Below are positions 38,276 to 48,091 of a stretch of 64,000 bases of DNA, piece after piece. A model generated the notes under the pieces. That model was not told the DNA's origin, did not search any database, and saw only the letters and a list, made by a program, of their open reading frames with translations. Source of the stretch: Pseudidiomarina planktonica (GTDB lineage: Bacteria; Pseudomonadota; Gammaproteobacteria; Enterobacterales; Alteromonadaceae); assembly GCF_900177775.1 (NCBI RefSeq), contig NZ_FXWH01000004.1, positions 1 to 64,000 on the forward strand. Reading direction: 5' to 3'. The position numbers and the translations under genes were made by a program. Position 1 is the stretch's first letter. Every line of letters begins with the position of its first letter.

Positions 38276-39346
38276 CTAACCGCCGCGCCGTCGCATCATC
38301 CATACTGCTAAGCTTGCAAACAGCACGCTTGGCAGCAAGGCGCCCATTACCGGTGGTAGCGCATAAACCTGCGCCAGCGGCCCAAAGATTTCATTACTCA
38401 CATGAAATCCAAACCCGGTGATAACCCCAAGCAGAATGCGCGCACCCATGGTGGTAGAGCGCAGTGGCCCGAAGATAAACGACAACGCCACTAACAACAT
38501 AACAGCCACAGTTACCGGAGCTAATAACTTACGCCATAAGGCCAGCTCGTAACGCTCGGCCGCTTGATTGTTCGCGCTTAAATAATCCAGATAGTCTAAT
38601 AGCCCACGAACCGACAACGACTCAGGTTTTACCGTAACCACCCCTAATTTATCGGGGGTTAGCGACGATTCCCAGGTCCAGCTGTTAATGTTCTCGGTTT
38701 CAATGCGCTCGGCTAGTAATTCCGTAATAGTGACATCTCGCAAGCGCCAACTATTGCCGGTAAACACTGCCCTCTGGCCCTGCACAATAGAGTTCAACTG
38801 GCGGTTCTCATCAAACCGATAGATCACCAAACCGCTAATATTGCCGGTGTCTTCAACTTCCGCAATGTTAACGAAGTGATAGCCATCTTTCGCCCATACT
38901 CCACGTTGGGATGAAATCAGGCTGCCACCGGAAATGGCCCGGGCACGCAATTCCCGCCCCTGACTTTCCATGGCCGGCGCTACCCATTCGCCAATCGCCA
39001 TAACAGCGACCATCATGATCACAGCTGATTTCATAACTGAGCTAACGATGTTCAGACGCGAACGTCCGGCCGCCATCATGACCACTAATTCAGAATTACT
39101 GGCCAACATGCCAACACCAATAAGACCGCCCAATAAGGCTGCCATGGGAAAGAAAACTTCCAGATCACGGGGTAAGCTGTACAACACAAACACGCCCGCA
39201 TTAACAATCGAATAGCTGCCCTCACCCACTGATTTTAACTGCTCGACAAAGCGAATCAGACAAGACAGTCCGGTTAGCACCGCCAAACTCAGTAGCGAGG
39301 TTTTTAATACGGTTTTGCCAATGTACTGGTCAAGAATAGAAAACAT
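38276..39346 (-). CDS. lptG: LPS export ABC transporter permease LptG
   Basis: 356 residues. Inner-membrane part of the LptB2FG complex that pulls lipopolysaccharide into the periplasmic bridge. Three membrane segments at each end flank a beta-jellyroll periplasmic domain. It starts FSILDQYIGKTVLKTSLLSL, and the C-terminal part holds GFHVSNEIFGPLAQVYALPP, typical of LptG. It overlaps lptF by one base (TAATG). Confidence 0.96.
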   Translation of the reverse strand: MFSILDQYIGKTVLKTSLLSLAVLTGLSCLIRFVEQLKSVGEGSYSIVNAGVFVLYSLPRDLEVFFPMAALLGGLIGVGMLASNSELVVMMAAGRSRLNIVSSVMKSAVIMMVAVMAIGEWVAPAMESQGRELRARAISGGSLISSQRGVWAKDGYHFVNIAEVEDTGNISGLVIYRFDENRQLNSIVQGQRAVFTGNSWRLRDVTITELLAERIETENINSWTWESSLTPDKLGVVTVKPESLSVRGLLDYLDYLSANNQAAERYELALWRKLLAPVTVAVMLLVALSFIFGPLRSTTMGARILLGVITGFGFHVSNEIFGPLAQVYALPPVMGALLPSVLFASLAVWMMRRRGG

Positions 39347-40452
39347 TAGCGCGCCCCCCGCATTCGGGCCAATAGACGCAAGCCTGCCGGGCGCCCCTTA
39401 CCAATGAGAATGACACCAAAAATCAGTAAACATACGTGTATCCACCACAAGCCAATGGAGGTTGGAATAACGCCGTCATTAATAGCGGAGCGTGCCGCCA
39501 TCAACAGTAAGAAATACCCCAGATAAATCAGCAAAGCCGGCGCCATGCGACCAAACTTACCCTGGCGCGGGTTAACCCGACTCAGTGGAACCGCAATTAG
39601 GGTGAGTAGCGGCATGGCTAGTGGTATAGCAATACGCCACTGCAATTCGGCTTGTGCTTCAATACTGTCGTCGGCCATTAATTCCAGGCTGGAGTAGGCT
39701 TCTAACTTACGTAGCTGTTCTGATGCCTCTTGCTCACGGATCTGCAATTGGTAACGATCAAAACTCATGACCTGATATTCTCCCGATGGAGCGCCGCCGG
39801 CATACCGGTTGCCACCCTCCAGCACCAGCATTTGTGAGCCTGAGGCTTCCACTAAGACGCGTCCGGTGTCAGCCATAACCACACTGCCACCCAAGTCTTC
39901 GCCATTTTCGCCGCGGAACGTTTGCGCCACAAAAACTTCATCAAGATCACCGTTCGCATCTAGCCCCTGCACAAAAATAACCGCCTTGCGGTTGCTAGCT
40001 TGCTGGAATCGCCCGGGCATAATCACACTCAGGCCAGTTTCAGAACGCGCGCGGTCTTCCACCTTCTGCTCTTGCTCTAACGACCAGGGTACCAACCACA
40101 AGGTAAACGACGCCGTAACTAAAGCTAATACGGTAGCCAGAATAAGCGTCACGCGAGTAACGTACCATTCGCTCACACCACAGGCATGCAGCACCGTCAT
40201 TTCGCTGTCTGCATAAATGCGGCCATGCGCCAGCAAAATACCTAAAAACAGACTTAGCGGGAGGATAAGTGCTGCTAGCGCAGGAAGATTCAGTGAGAGC
40301 AGTTGAATGACAACTTGACTGGGAATATCGCCATCTGAGGCGTCAGCCAGCACCCGAACAAACTTTTGGCTAACAAAGATAGTCATCAGCACCGCTAAAA
40401 CGGCGATTTGTGATTTGAATGTTTCTCGCGTTAAATAACGGAATATGAGCAC
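39346..40452 (-). CDS. lptF: LPS export ABC transporter permease LptF
   Basis: 368 residues, partner of LptG with the same six-segment layout. MLIFRYLTRETFKSQIAVLA and the coupling helix region ILLAHGRIYADSEMTVLHACG are family marks. It is first in the lptFG operon and divergent from pepA, as in E. coli. Confidence 0.96.
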   Translation of the reverse strand: MLIFRYLTRETFKSQIAVLAVLMTIFVSQKFVRVLADASDGDIPSQVVIQLLSLNLPALAALILPLSLFLGILLAHGRIYADSEMTVLHACGVSEWYVTRVTLILATVLALVTASFTLWLVPWSLEQEQKVEDRARSETGLSVIMPGRFQQASNRKAVIFVQGLDANGDLDEVFVAQTFRGENGEDLGGSVVMADTGRVLVEASGSQMLVLEGGNRYAGGAPSGEYQVMSFDRYQLQIREQEASEQLRKLEAYSSLELMADDSIEAQAELQWRIAIPLAMPLLTLIAVPLSRVNPRQGKFGRMAPALLIYLGYFLLLMAARSAINDGVIPTSIGLWWIHVCLLIFGVILIGKGRPAGLRLLARMRGAR

Positions 40453-40525
40453 TGATAACCACGCTTAACGTTGCTTTTTACTGGAAATACGGCAAGTTTT
40501 AAGTAAACTTGTCGTTTTAACAAGA

Positions 40526-40554
40526 ATTATTCTATGGGTATGGCAGTGTGTCAA
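40526..40554 (-). promoter_or_regulatory. Proposed lptFG promoter
   Basis: On the minus strand: consensus -35 TTGACA (40549-40554), 17-base spacer and -10 AATAAT (40526-40531), about 75 bases before lptF. No envelope-stress sigma site was recognised with confidence. Confidence 0.55.
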
Positions 40555-40725
40555 CTTTGCCAAGCCCTACTAACGACAGATAAACCGCTAAAATCAACAT
40601 TAGTTGGTAGCGGTGTCCAAGGTCGTTATTTGTTACGATAGTCGCTCAGCTTGGTGATTAGCAAGGTATCTTTACCTATTAGCTACCACAATCATCAGCA
40701 ACAAGCATAGTAAACAGGAGCCATC

Positions 40726-42231
40726 ATGGAATTCAGTGTAAAAAGCGGTAGCCCGGAAAAACAACGCTCAGCCTGCATTGTGGTTGGTGTGTTTGAACCG
40801 CGACGCCTGTCCGGTGTAGCCGAACAACTGGATAAAGTAAGTGACGGTTATTTAAGCAACCTGTTACGGCGTGGTGATTTGGAAGGCAAGGCCGGTCAGG
40901 TATTGCTATTACATCACGTACCAAACATTCTTAGTGAGCGCGTGCTATTGGTCGGTTGCGGCAAAGAGCGTGAGCTGGATGAACGCCAGTATAAGCAAAT
41001 TATAGAAAAAACAATTAACACGCTAAACGAAACCGGCTCAATGGAAGCCGTTTGTTTTCTGAGTGAATTGCACGTTAAAAGCCGTGATACTTACTGGAAA
41101 GTTCGTCAGGCGGTAGAAGCCGCCCAAGCTGGCTTGTATACCTTTAATCACTTAAAAACCCGCAAAGAAGAGCCACGCCGACCACTACGTAAGTTGGTAT
41201 TCAACGTACCAACCCGCCGTGAGCTACCTGTGGGCGAACGCGCCATTCAACATGCGTTAGCTATCTCTAAAGGTATGACAGTGTGTCGCGATGTGGCCAA
41301 TATGCCGCCAAACATCTGCACGCCACGCTATCTGGCTGAGCAAAGTCAGCTACTAGCCGACAACTACGGCAACGTGACGCTGCGTACGGTTGAACCAGCC
41401 GAAATGGCCGAGCTTGGTATGAACGCTTATCTTGCGGTAGGCCGTGGTTCAGAAAATGAACCCGTGCTTAGCTTGCTTGAATATCAAGGTGGCAAACCTG
41501 ATCAGGCACCACTGGTGCTGGTGGGTAAAGGCCTAACCTTCGACAGCGGTGGTATATCTATTAAGCCAGCGGCAGCCATGGACGAAATGAAATACGACAT
41601 GGGTGGCGCCGCCTCAGTACTTGGCGTTATGCAGGCACTAGCCGAGTTGCAGTTGCCGATTAACGTAGTGGGTGCTATTGCCGGTTGCGAAAACATGCCA
41701 GACGGCAAAGCCTATCGCCCTGGCGACGTGTTAACCACCATGAGTGGGCAAACCGTTGAAGTGCTGAACACCGACGCTGAAGGCCGCTTAGTGTTATGTG
41801 ACACCCTCACTTACGTCGAGCGCTATAACCCGGAGCTGGTGGTTGATATCGCCACCCTTACCGGCGCCTGCGTTATCGCTTTGGGTGCGCATGCCAGTGG
41901 CCTGTTAAGTTCGCATAATCCACTAGCCCATGAACTACTTAATGCTTCCGAGCAAAGCGGTGACAGAGCCTGGCGTTTGCCACTTTGGGACGAATATCAG
42001 GATCAGCTCGATAGCCCGTTTGCGGATATGAGTAACTTAGGCGGACGCGAAGCCGGAACTATTACTGCCGCTTGTTTCCTGTCGCGCTTTACCCGCAAAT
42101 ATAACTGGGCGCATCTGGATATTGCCGGTACCGCCTGGCGTGGTGGCAAGAAGAAAGGGTCAACCGGACGACCGGTACCTATGCTGACGCAGTTTTTGAT
42201 TAATCGCGCTGATAACGCACCAAGCGAATAA
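40726..42231 (+). CDS. pepA: Cytosol leucyl aminopeptidase PepA
   Basis: M17 dinuclear-zinc aminopeptidase, 501 residues (503 in E. coli). Active-site blocks are [20 protein letters not shown] (Lys and Asp metal ligands), DMGGAASV, and the signature [10 protein letters not shown]. PepA also binds DNA in E. coli as a regulator and recombination accessory. AGGAG precedes the ATG. Confidence 0.98.
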   Translation: MEFSVKSGSPEKQRSACIVVGVFEPRRLSGVAEQLDKVSDGYLSNLLRRGDLEGKAGQVLLLHHVPNILSERVLLVGCGKERELDERQYKQIIEKTINTLNETGSMEAVCFLSELHVKSRDTYWKVRQAVEAAQAGLYTFNHLKTRKEEPRRPLRKLVFNVPTRRELPVGERAIQHALAISKGMTVCRDVANMPPNICTPRYLAEQSQLLADNYGNVTLRTVEPAEMAELGMNAYLAVGRGSENEPVLSLLEYQGGKPDQAPLVLVGKGLTFDSGGISIKPAAAMDEMKYDMGGAASVLGVMQALAELQLPINVVGAIAGCENMPDGKAYRPGDVLTTMSGQTVEVLNTDAEGRLVLCDTLTYVERYNPELVVDIATLTGACVIALGAHASGLLSSHNPLAHELLNASEQSGDRAWRLPLWDEYQDQLDSPFADMSNLGGREAGTITAACFLSRFTRKYNWAHLDIAGTAWRGGKKKGSTGRPVPMLTQFLINRADNAPSE

Positions 42232-42235
42232 AAGA

Positions 42236-42706
42236 ATGGCTAACGGCACTTTCTATTTGCTTGACTCACTACCGCCCGAACAATGGCTGACGTTTTACTG
42301 TGAACGTGTGGCCGAGGCCTGGCGCCAGCATCGTTCGGTGCGGGTGTGGTGTGAAGACAAACAGCAAGCCTTAGCGCTGGATGAAAAACTATGGCAACAC
42401 CCGGCCGATGCTTTTGTTCCTCATAATCTATTGGGTGAAGGCCCACCAGGTGGAGCGCCAGTTGAGATTTGCTGGGCCAGTGCTGATGCTATAAAGCCGC
42501 GCCGGGTAGCCGCACATTTGGTGCTAAGCACCGAGGTTCCGAACCAGTTACAAGGCGCCCGGCATATTATTGACCGGGTACCTGTTACTGAAGCGGACAA
42601 ACAAACAGCCCGTGAGCGCTACAAGGCCTACCGGCAAATGGGATTCCAGCTAACAACAACGCCTGCAAGCTTACAGGCCAATGCGAACCAGCCCCAGGCT
42701 GACTAA
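42236..42706 (+). CDS. holC: DNA polymerase III chi subunit HolC
   Basis: 156 residues. It links the clamp loader to [43 protein letters not shown] and the Rossmann-like arrangement match HolC. It starts 4 bases after pepA and ends upstream of valS: the conserved pepA-holC-valS order. Confidence 0.94.
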   Translation: MANGTFYLLDSLPPEQWLTFYCERVAEAWRQHRSVRVWCEDKQQALALDEKLWQHPADAFVPHNLLGEGPPGGAPVEICWASADAIKPRRVAAHLVLSTEVPNQLQGARHIIDRVPVTEADKQTARERYKAYRQMGFQLTTTPASLQANANQPQAD

Positions 42707-42743
42707 CCCGACTTTAAACTTTTCACATACTTTGAAGGTTGCT

Positions 42744-45593
42744 ATGGACAAGACGTACTCGCCACAAGATCTTGAACAAACTATTTACGCTCGCTGGGAG
42801 CAGGCGGGATATTTTAAGCCGTCAGGTGAAGGTGAATCATACTGCATCATGATTCCACCACCGAATGTCACCGGTAGTTTGCACATGGGCCACGCGTTTC
42901 AGCACACCATTATGGATACCCTGACGCGCTACAAGCGCATGGACGGTTTCAATACACTTTGGCAGGTTGGTTCTGACCACGCTGGTATTGCTACCCAAAT
43001 GGTAGTGGAGCGTCAGTTAGCAGCACAAGGGCAAAGTCGTCAAGAGCTTGGTCGTGAAACCTTTATTGATAGAATCTGGAAGTGGAAAGAGCAATCCGGT
43101 GGCACCATTACGCAGCAAATGCGTCGTTTAGGCGATTCGGTAGACTGGGATCGTGAGCGTTTCACCATGGATGAAGGCCTGTCTAATGCGGTTCAGGAAG
43201 TATTCCTGCAGTTGCATCAGGAAGGTTTAATTTATCGCGGCAAACGCTTAGTGAACTGGGATCCGAAACTGCAAACCGCGATTTCCGATCTGGAAGTAGA
43301 AAATAAAGAACAGCAGGGCCACATTTGGCACCTGCGTTATCCGCTTGCCGACGGCGCTAAAACTCAGGCAGGCGATGACTATCTGGTAGTAGCAACTACC
43401 CGCCCTGAAACTATGCTGGGCGACGTGTGTGTAGCCGTGCATCCAACTGATGAGCGCTATCAACATCTGGTCGGCAAATTTATTGACCTGCCGCTGGTGA
43501 ATCGCCGCATTCCTATTGTGGCTGACGACTACGTTGATGCTGAATTTGGTACCGGCTGTGTGAAAATCACGCCGGCGCACGACTTTAACGATTACGAAGT
43601 CGGCAAGCGCCAGAAATTAGATATGATTGCCATTTTTGATGATCAGGCGTGTGTTATGCAGCACGCCGGGCTGTACACCCCTACCGGTGAAAAGCTGGAT
43701 AACATTAACGGCTTTGATGGCTTGTTACCAGCTCAGTACCACGGCTTAGAGCGCTTCGCTGCGCGTAAGCTGCTGATTAGTGAATTTGAAGACGCCGGCT
43801 TGCTGGATAAAGTTGAAACTCATACCAACAAGGTTCCTTACGGCGACCGCGGTGGTGTGCCAATTGAGCCGCACCTGACCGACCAATGGTATGTGCGCGT
43901 TGCACCACTGGCTGAAGTTGCCACTAAAGCAGTGGAAGACGGCGACATTCAATTTGTACCTAAGCAATATGAGAACATGTACTTCTCCTGGATGCGTGAT
44001 ATTCAGGACTGGTGTATCTCGCGTCAACTGTGGTGGGGACATCGTATTCCAGCCTGGTATGACGAACAAGGCAATGTCTATGTAGGCCGCAATGAAGCCG
44101 AAGTGCGCGCGCAGAATAATCTGGGTGATTGTGTGTTACGTCAGGACGAAGATGTGCTGGACACCTGGTTCTCGTCAGCGCTATGGACCTTCAGCACCCT
44201 TGGCTGGCCGGACAATACTGAAGACTTAAAAACCTTCCACCCTACTGATGTACTGGTAACAGGTTTTGATATTATTTTCTTCTGGGTAGCGCGCATGATC
44301 ATGATGACCATGCATTTCCTGAAAGACGAGCATGGCAAACCTCAGGTACCGTTCAAAACCGTGTATGTAACCGGACTTATTCGTGACGAAGAAGGCCAGA
44401 AAATGTCGAAGTCGAAAGGCAACGTGCTGGATCCGCTCGACATGATTGATGGTATCGACATTGATACGCTGGTAACTAAACGTACTGCCAACATGATGCA
44501 GCCGAAGCTGGAAGAAAAAATAGCCAAGCGTACCCGCAAAGAATTCCCGGAAGGTATTGTCGCTCACGGTACAGATGCCTTGCGCTTCACCCTAACCGCA
44601 CTAGCTTCTACCGGTCGCGATATCAACTGGGACATGAAGCGTCTTGAGGGCTATCGCAACTTCTGCAATAAGCTGTGGAATGCCAGCCGCTACGTGCTAA
44701 TGAACACCGAAGACCAGGATTGCGGCCAAAAGGGTGGCGAGCTGCAGTTGTCGTTGCCGGATCAATGGATTATTGAACGTTTCAATGAAACCTTAGGTCA
44801 GTTCCGCCACGCGCTCGATAACTATCGCTTCGATCAGGCAGCAAGTATTGCCTACGAATTTACCTGGAACCAGTTCTGTGACTGGTATCTGGAGCTGACC
44901 AAGCCAATTCTGCAACAAGGCTCCGAAGCTCAGTTACGTGGCACCCGCCATACTCTGGTAACAGTGCTGGAGCAGTTATTGCGTATGCTGCATCCGATTC
45001 TGCCATTCATTACCGAAGCCATTTGGGAACGAGTAGCAGAACTGGCTGGCGTGAAGGGCGACACCATTATGTTGCAGGCTTATCCGCAAGTTGCCAAGCC
45101 TGAGCATAAGCAAGCCATGGCCGACATGGAATGGCTAAAACAGGTTATTGAAGGTATTCGCAACATACGTGGTGAAATGGGCTTATCACCGGCCCAGCCG
45201 CTGGATTTGATTATTGTGGGTGCTGACACTGAAGCCGAGCGCCGTATTAATGATAACCAGGGCTTCCTGAGCGCCTTAGCGCGGCTGGACAGCCTGCGCT
45301 TTGCCAGCGACAACGAAGTGCTACCAGCAAGTGCCACAGCGCTTGCCGGTAAAGTAGAGCTGCACATTCCAATGGCTGGTCTGATTGACAAAGATGCCGA
45401 GTTGGCACGACTGGACAAAGCTATTGGCAAAGCACAGCAAGAGCAGCAAAGGGTGGCTGGCAAACTGGGCAATAGTAAGTTTGTTGATAACGCGCCAGCG
45501 GCCGTTATTGAGAAAGAAAAAGGCAAGCTGGCCAAGGCTGAGCAAAAACTTCAGCAGTTAACACAACAACGTAAACGCATAGCGGATATGTAA
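42744..45593 (+). CDS. valS: Valyl-tRNA synthetase
   Basis: Class I synthetase, 949 residues (951 in E. coli). HIGH-type motif in [12 protein letters not shown] near residue 47; KMSKS in QKMSKSKGN near 553; an editing domain between them ([17 protein letters not shown]); and a C-terminal coiled-coil arm. I choose 42744 over the open frame from 42681 because GAAGG lies 5 bases upstream and [18 protein letters not shown] is the family start. Confidence 0.98.
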   Translation: MDKTYSPQDLEQTIYARWEQAGYFKPSGEGESYCIMIPPPNVTGSLHMGHAFQHTIMDTLTRYKRMDGFNTLWQVGSDHAGIATQMVVERQLAAQGQSRQELGRETFIDRIWKWKEQSGGTITQQMRRLGDSVDWDRERFTMDEGLSNAVQEVFLQLHQEGLIYRGKRLVNWDPKLQTAISDLEVENKEQQGHIWHLRYPLADGAKTQAGDDYLVVATTRPETMLGDVCVAVHPTDERYQHLVGKFIDLPLVNRRIPIVADDYVDAEFGTGCVKITPAHDFNDYEVGKRQKLDMIAIFDDQACVMQHAGLYTPTGEKLDNINGFDGLLPAQYHGLERFAARKLLISEFEDAGLLDKVETHTNKVPYGDRGGVPIEPHLTDQWYVRVAPLAEVATKAVEDGDIQFVPKQYENMYFSWMRDIQDWCISRQLWWGHRIPAWYDEQGNVYVGRNEAEVRAQNNLGDCVLRQDEDVLDTWFSSALWTFSTLGWPDNTEDLKTFHPTDVLVTGFDIIFFWVARMIMMTMHFLKDEHGKPQVPFKTVYVTGLIRDEEGQKMSKSKGNVLDPLDMIDGIDIDTLVTKRTANMMQPKLEEKIAKRTRKEFPEGIVAHGTDALRFTLTALASTGRDINWDMKRLEGYRNFCNKLWNASRYVLMNTEDQDCGQKGGELQLSLPDQWIIERFNETLGQFRHALDNYRFDQAASIAYEFTWNQFCDWYLELTKPILQQGSEAQLRGTRHTLVTVLEQLLRMLHPILPFITEAIWERVAELAGVKGDTIMLQAYPQVAKPEHKQAMADMEWLKQVIEGIRNIRGEMGLSPAQPLDLIIVGADTEAERRINDNQGFLSALARLDSLRFASDNEVLPASATALAGKVELHIPMAGLIDKDAELARLDKAIGKAQQEQQRVAGKLGNSKFVDNAPAAVIEKEKGKLAKAEQKLQQLTQQRKRIADM

Positions 45594-45615
45594 GTTAGGT
45601 GTTGTTGGTGCATAC

Positions 45616-45654
45616 AAAAATCCCCGCTAGTGGCTAACACTGCGGGGATTTTTT
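45616..45654. terminator. Bidirectional terminator between valS and rraB
   Basis: Stem ATCCCCGC / GCGGGGAT around a 14-base loop with an inner AGTG/CACT pairing. It is flanked by A on the left and T on the right, so it serves the convergent valS and plsC-rraB units. Confidence 0.93.
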
Positions 45655-45684
45655 ATTTCAGAGCGAACTTAGGCTAACTGATGA

Positions 45685-46089
45685 TTAGTTATCGTCTTCC
45701 AGGTAGTCGTCTTCATCAAAGTCACCTTCGTCTTCATCGTCGTCACCAAGATAAGTGCCCCAACCGTCATACTCAACGCCAGTTGTTTTAGCAACCTCGG
45801 CTACTTCACAGGTTTGCTCGTCGAGTAATTTTTCGTCCAGTTGACACTCAGCCACGGCCACAAAGGCAAAACAGCGCGAACCGTCATCTAGCTCAAATTC
45901 GTCAGCATCATCAACGTGGTAATTAAGCTTTACCAGTTCCACTGCCGCTTTTTCCAGCTTGCTAAAGTCGGTACTGGCGATATGGTGCTCGATGACATAG
46001 TCTTCGTCGGCAGGAAGACCATCGGCCAGCATCGCGGCCACGGTTTCCCGGCTTTGTGCTCTTAATTCATCTAAATCCAGGCTCACCAT
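45685..46089 (-). CDS. rraB: Ribonuclease E inhibitor RraB
   Basis: 134 residues. RraB binds the C-terminal half of RNase E and changes mRNA decay. GLPADEDYVIEHHIASTDF, FELDDGSRCFAFVAVAEC and GVEYDGWGTYLG are typical. The last ~20 residues are almost all Asp/Glu. The ATG overlaps the plsC stop by one base (TAATG), so it is coupled to plsC. Confidence 0.93.
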   Translation of the reverse strand: MVSLDLDELRAQSRETVAAMLADGLPADEDYVIEHHIASTDFSKLEKAAVELVKLNYHVDDADEFELDDGSRCFAFVAVAECQLDEKLLDEQTCEVAEVAKTTGVEYDGWGTYLGDDDEDEGDFDEDDYLEDDN

Positions 46090-46838
46090 TATTTGTTCTC
46101 CGGTTCTGTAACTGTGCGCTCGCGTTGTTCAACTTCAGCGTCCAGCTCAGCTATTTTTGTTGCCATACGAGCGTGACACTCGTTCATAAGCTCACGTGCA
46201 TGGTCTGTTGAATACCCCAGTATGGAAACTGGCGGCATAATTTCTATGATCAACAAGCCGTTATTCCAGCGGTTTAGCTTAATTTTATTGTGCAAGTCCG
46301 ACACGCAAATCGGCACTATATTTACATTCGCCTGAATAGCGGTTCGAAACGCGCCAGTTTTAAACGGCAATAAACCACGTCCGTAACTGCGGGTGCCTTC
46401 CGGGAACAACAAAATCGATTGCTTGCCGCGCTTAATTGCATTTGCTGCCTGAGCTATGGTGCCTTTAGCTTTACCACTATTCTTGCGGTCAATTAAGATA
46501 TTTCCGGACAACCAATACAGTTGCCCAAAAAATGGTATCCATTTTAAGCTCTTTTTGCCAATAGTAACGGTATTTTTCGGCACCGCACTGCTGAGCGTAA
46601 AAATATCATAGGTATGCTGATGATTCGCAATATACACATAAGGCCCGCCTTGCTGCGCCTCAGGTGCTACCCGAATCTCAATACGCAAGCCCAGTAGGCG
46701 GTGCATACGCCCGAACAGGTGCGAAACAACGCGCGTATTGTCGGGATGAAAGGGTCGCAGTATACAAAACAGCGAACCACCAATACCGACCACTATAAAA
46801 AATATCGCCAGACAGATTAATCGCAAAACAGCTAACAT
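46089..46838 (-). CDS. plsC: 1-acyl-sn-glycerol-3-phosphate acyltransferase
   Basis: 249 residues. Transfers the second acyl chain to make phosphatidic acid. The catalytic NHQHTYD (HX4D) is near residue 70 and FPEGTRSYGRG near 145; an N-terminal membrane anchor is present. An in-frame TTG at 46850 exists, but GGGAG lies 5 bases before the ATG at 46838. A TATACT -10 lies just upstream. It forms an operon with rraB. Confidence 0.93.
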   Translation of the reverse strand: MLAVLRLICLAIFFIVVGIGGSLFCILRPFHPDNTRVVSHLFGRMHRLLGLRIEIRVAPEAQQGGPYVYIANHQHTYDIFTLSSAVPKNTVTIGKKSLKWIPFFGQLYWLSGNILIDRKNSGKAKGTIAQAANAIKRGKQSILLFPEGTRSYGRGLLPFKTGAFRTAIQANVNIVPICVSDLHNKIKLNRWNNGLLIIEIMPPVSILGYSTDHARELMNECHARMATKIAELDAEVEQRERTVTEPENK

Positions 46839-46964
46839 GTGTACTCCCAATTTGACGGCAGTAGTATAACGTGTTTTTCATGAAAAAAACTCCGATCAGT
46901 TATGCTTACTGGACGCTGATTAAGAAATAGGCTGTAATGTCTGCGCAACCAGGGGACCTACACT

Positions 46965-48056
46965 ATGGCTGAATTTATTTGCACCGATGTTGAAGAGCAT
47001 GTCATGCAGGAATTGCTTGACGAGATTCGAGAGCTCTATCAACAGTGTGAAGAAGATATTATTGCGCTGGAAAGCGATCCGCATTTAATTGATCGCCAAC
47101 AAAGCTTGTTCCGGGCTATCCACACCATTAAAGGTGATTTGGGCCTGGTTGGCTTTGCGCCGATGATAAGTTTGCTCGGTGCCGTGGAAGACTTATTGCA
47201 AGCGCTGCGAAACGGTCAGTTGAACTACACCAACTTACTCAGTGATGCTATTTTCATTGTGCTGGATCAAACGCTTGAGTTTGTCACTAACTGCCAGTTA
47301 CATGGTAAAAGCCACTACTCTCACGAACGTCAGCTACGTGCGCAGAAGCTTTCCCAACAAGTGGTTCAAGCCCAACCCGATGAACAACCGGCGCTGTTGA
47401 ATCAGCTTATAGCAGCGCTAGACCCTAAGCTGGTGCTAACCGAAGCTTTAGACTCTCCGCAGCAGTTTGACTGGCAGCACGATTTACGCTTTTTCCGTGA
47501 GCTGATGGCATCAGTTGAAAGCCGTTCGCGCTACTGGCACGACCGGGCTGACCGGCAGCTTAAAATGGCGCTACTGCTAAATAGATTCGCTGGTGACATT
47601 GTTGACCAACGCCAACTCACCGCCGCTTGCTACATACACGATTTCGGCATGGGCTTTATGCCGCTGGAACTGCTGCATCAAACCACTCCGCTAAGCAAGA
47701 ATCAACGCAAGTTGATTAAAAGTCACGTGTACTGCTCGGCCAAACTGTTAGAAAACATGGCCGACTGGCAGAGTGCCAAAATGATGATTCTGCAACACCA
47801 TGAGCAACCCGACGGCAACGGTTATCCGCTGGGGCTTACCGATAAAGAAATTTCCGATGGTGCCAAGATATTAGCTATTGTTGATACTTTTGATGCACTG
47901 ACCCATGAGCGTGCGAACGAGCAACATACCAAGCGTCCGATTCGGCGCGCGGTAGCGGAAATCAATCGACTGGCGGGTACTCAGCTAAGTAGCTTCTGGG
48001 TAACTGTATTTGAGCAGGCTATGGAAAGCCTGCTGCAGGAAAAACAAGAAAGTTAA
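46965..48056 (+). CDS. Hpt domain - HD-GYP domain fusion protein
   Basis: 363 residues. N-terminal histidine-phosphotransfer domain with RAIHTIKGDLGLVGF; the phospho-acceptor is His53. From about 165, an HD-GYP type phosphodiesterase with HD at 225-226 (YIHDFGMGFMP), SHVYCSAKLLENM, HHEQPDGNGYPLGL (GYP about 285-287) and VDTFDALTHER. The usual Lys of HDxGK is Met. No receiver domain is present. A likely reading is c-di-GMP hydrolysis gated by phosphotransfer. The sensor kinase is not in the window. Confidence 0.88.
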   Translation: MAEFICTDVEEHVMQELLDEIRELYQQCEEDIIALESDPHLIDRQQSLFRAIHTIKGDLGLVGFAPMISLLGAVEDLLQALRNGQLNYTNLLSDAIFIVLDQTLEFVTNCQLHGKSHYSHERQLRAQKLSQQVVQAQPDEQPALLNQLIAALDPKLVLTEALDSPQQFDWQHDLRFFRELMASVESRSRYWHDRADRQLKMALLLNRFAGDIVDQRQLTAACYIHDFGMGFMPLELLHQTTPLSKNQRKLIKSHVYCSAKLLENMADWQSAKMMILQHHEQPDGNGYPLGLTDKEISDGAKILAIVDTFDALTHERANEQHTKRPIRRAVAEINRLAGTQLSSFWVTVFEQAMESLLQEKQES

Positions 48057-48069
48057 GAATAGCGTAACA

Positions 48070-48091
48070 GGATCAGGCGTCAGCCTGATCC
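48070..48091. terminator. Hairpin at the parC / HD-GYP convergent junction
   Basis: Perfect 9-bp stem GGATCAGGC / GCCTGATCC with loop GTCA. It contains the parC stop codon and lies 14 bases after the convergent stop. No T run follows on either strand, so it may mark mRNA ends without being a classical terminator. Confidence 0.4.
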
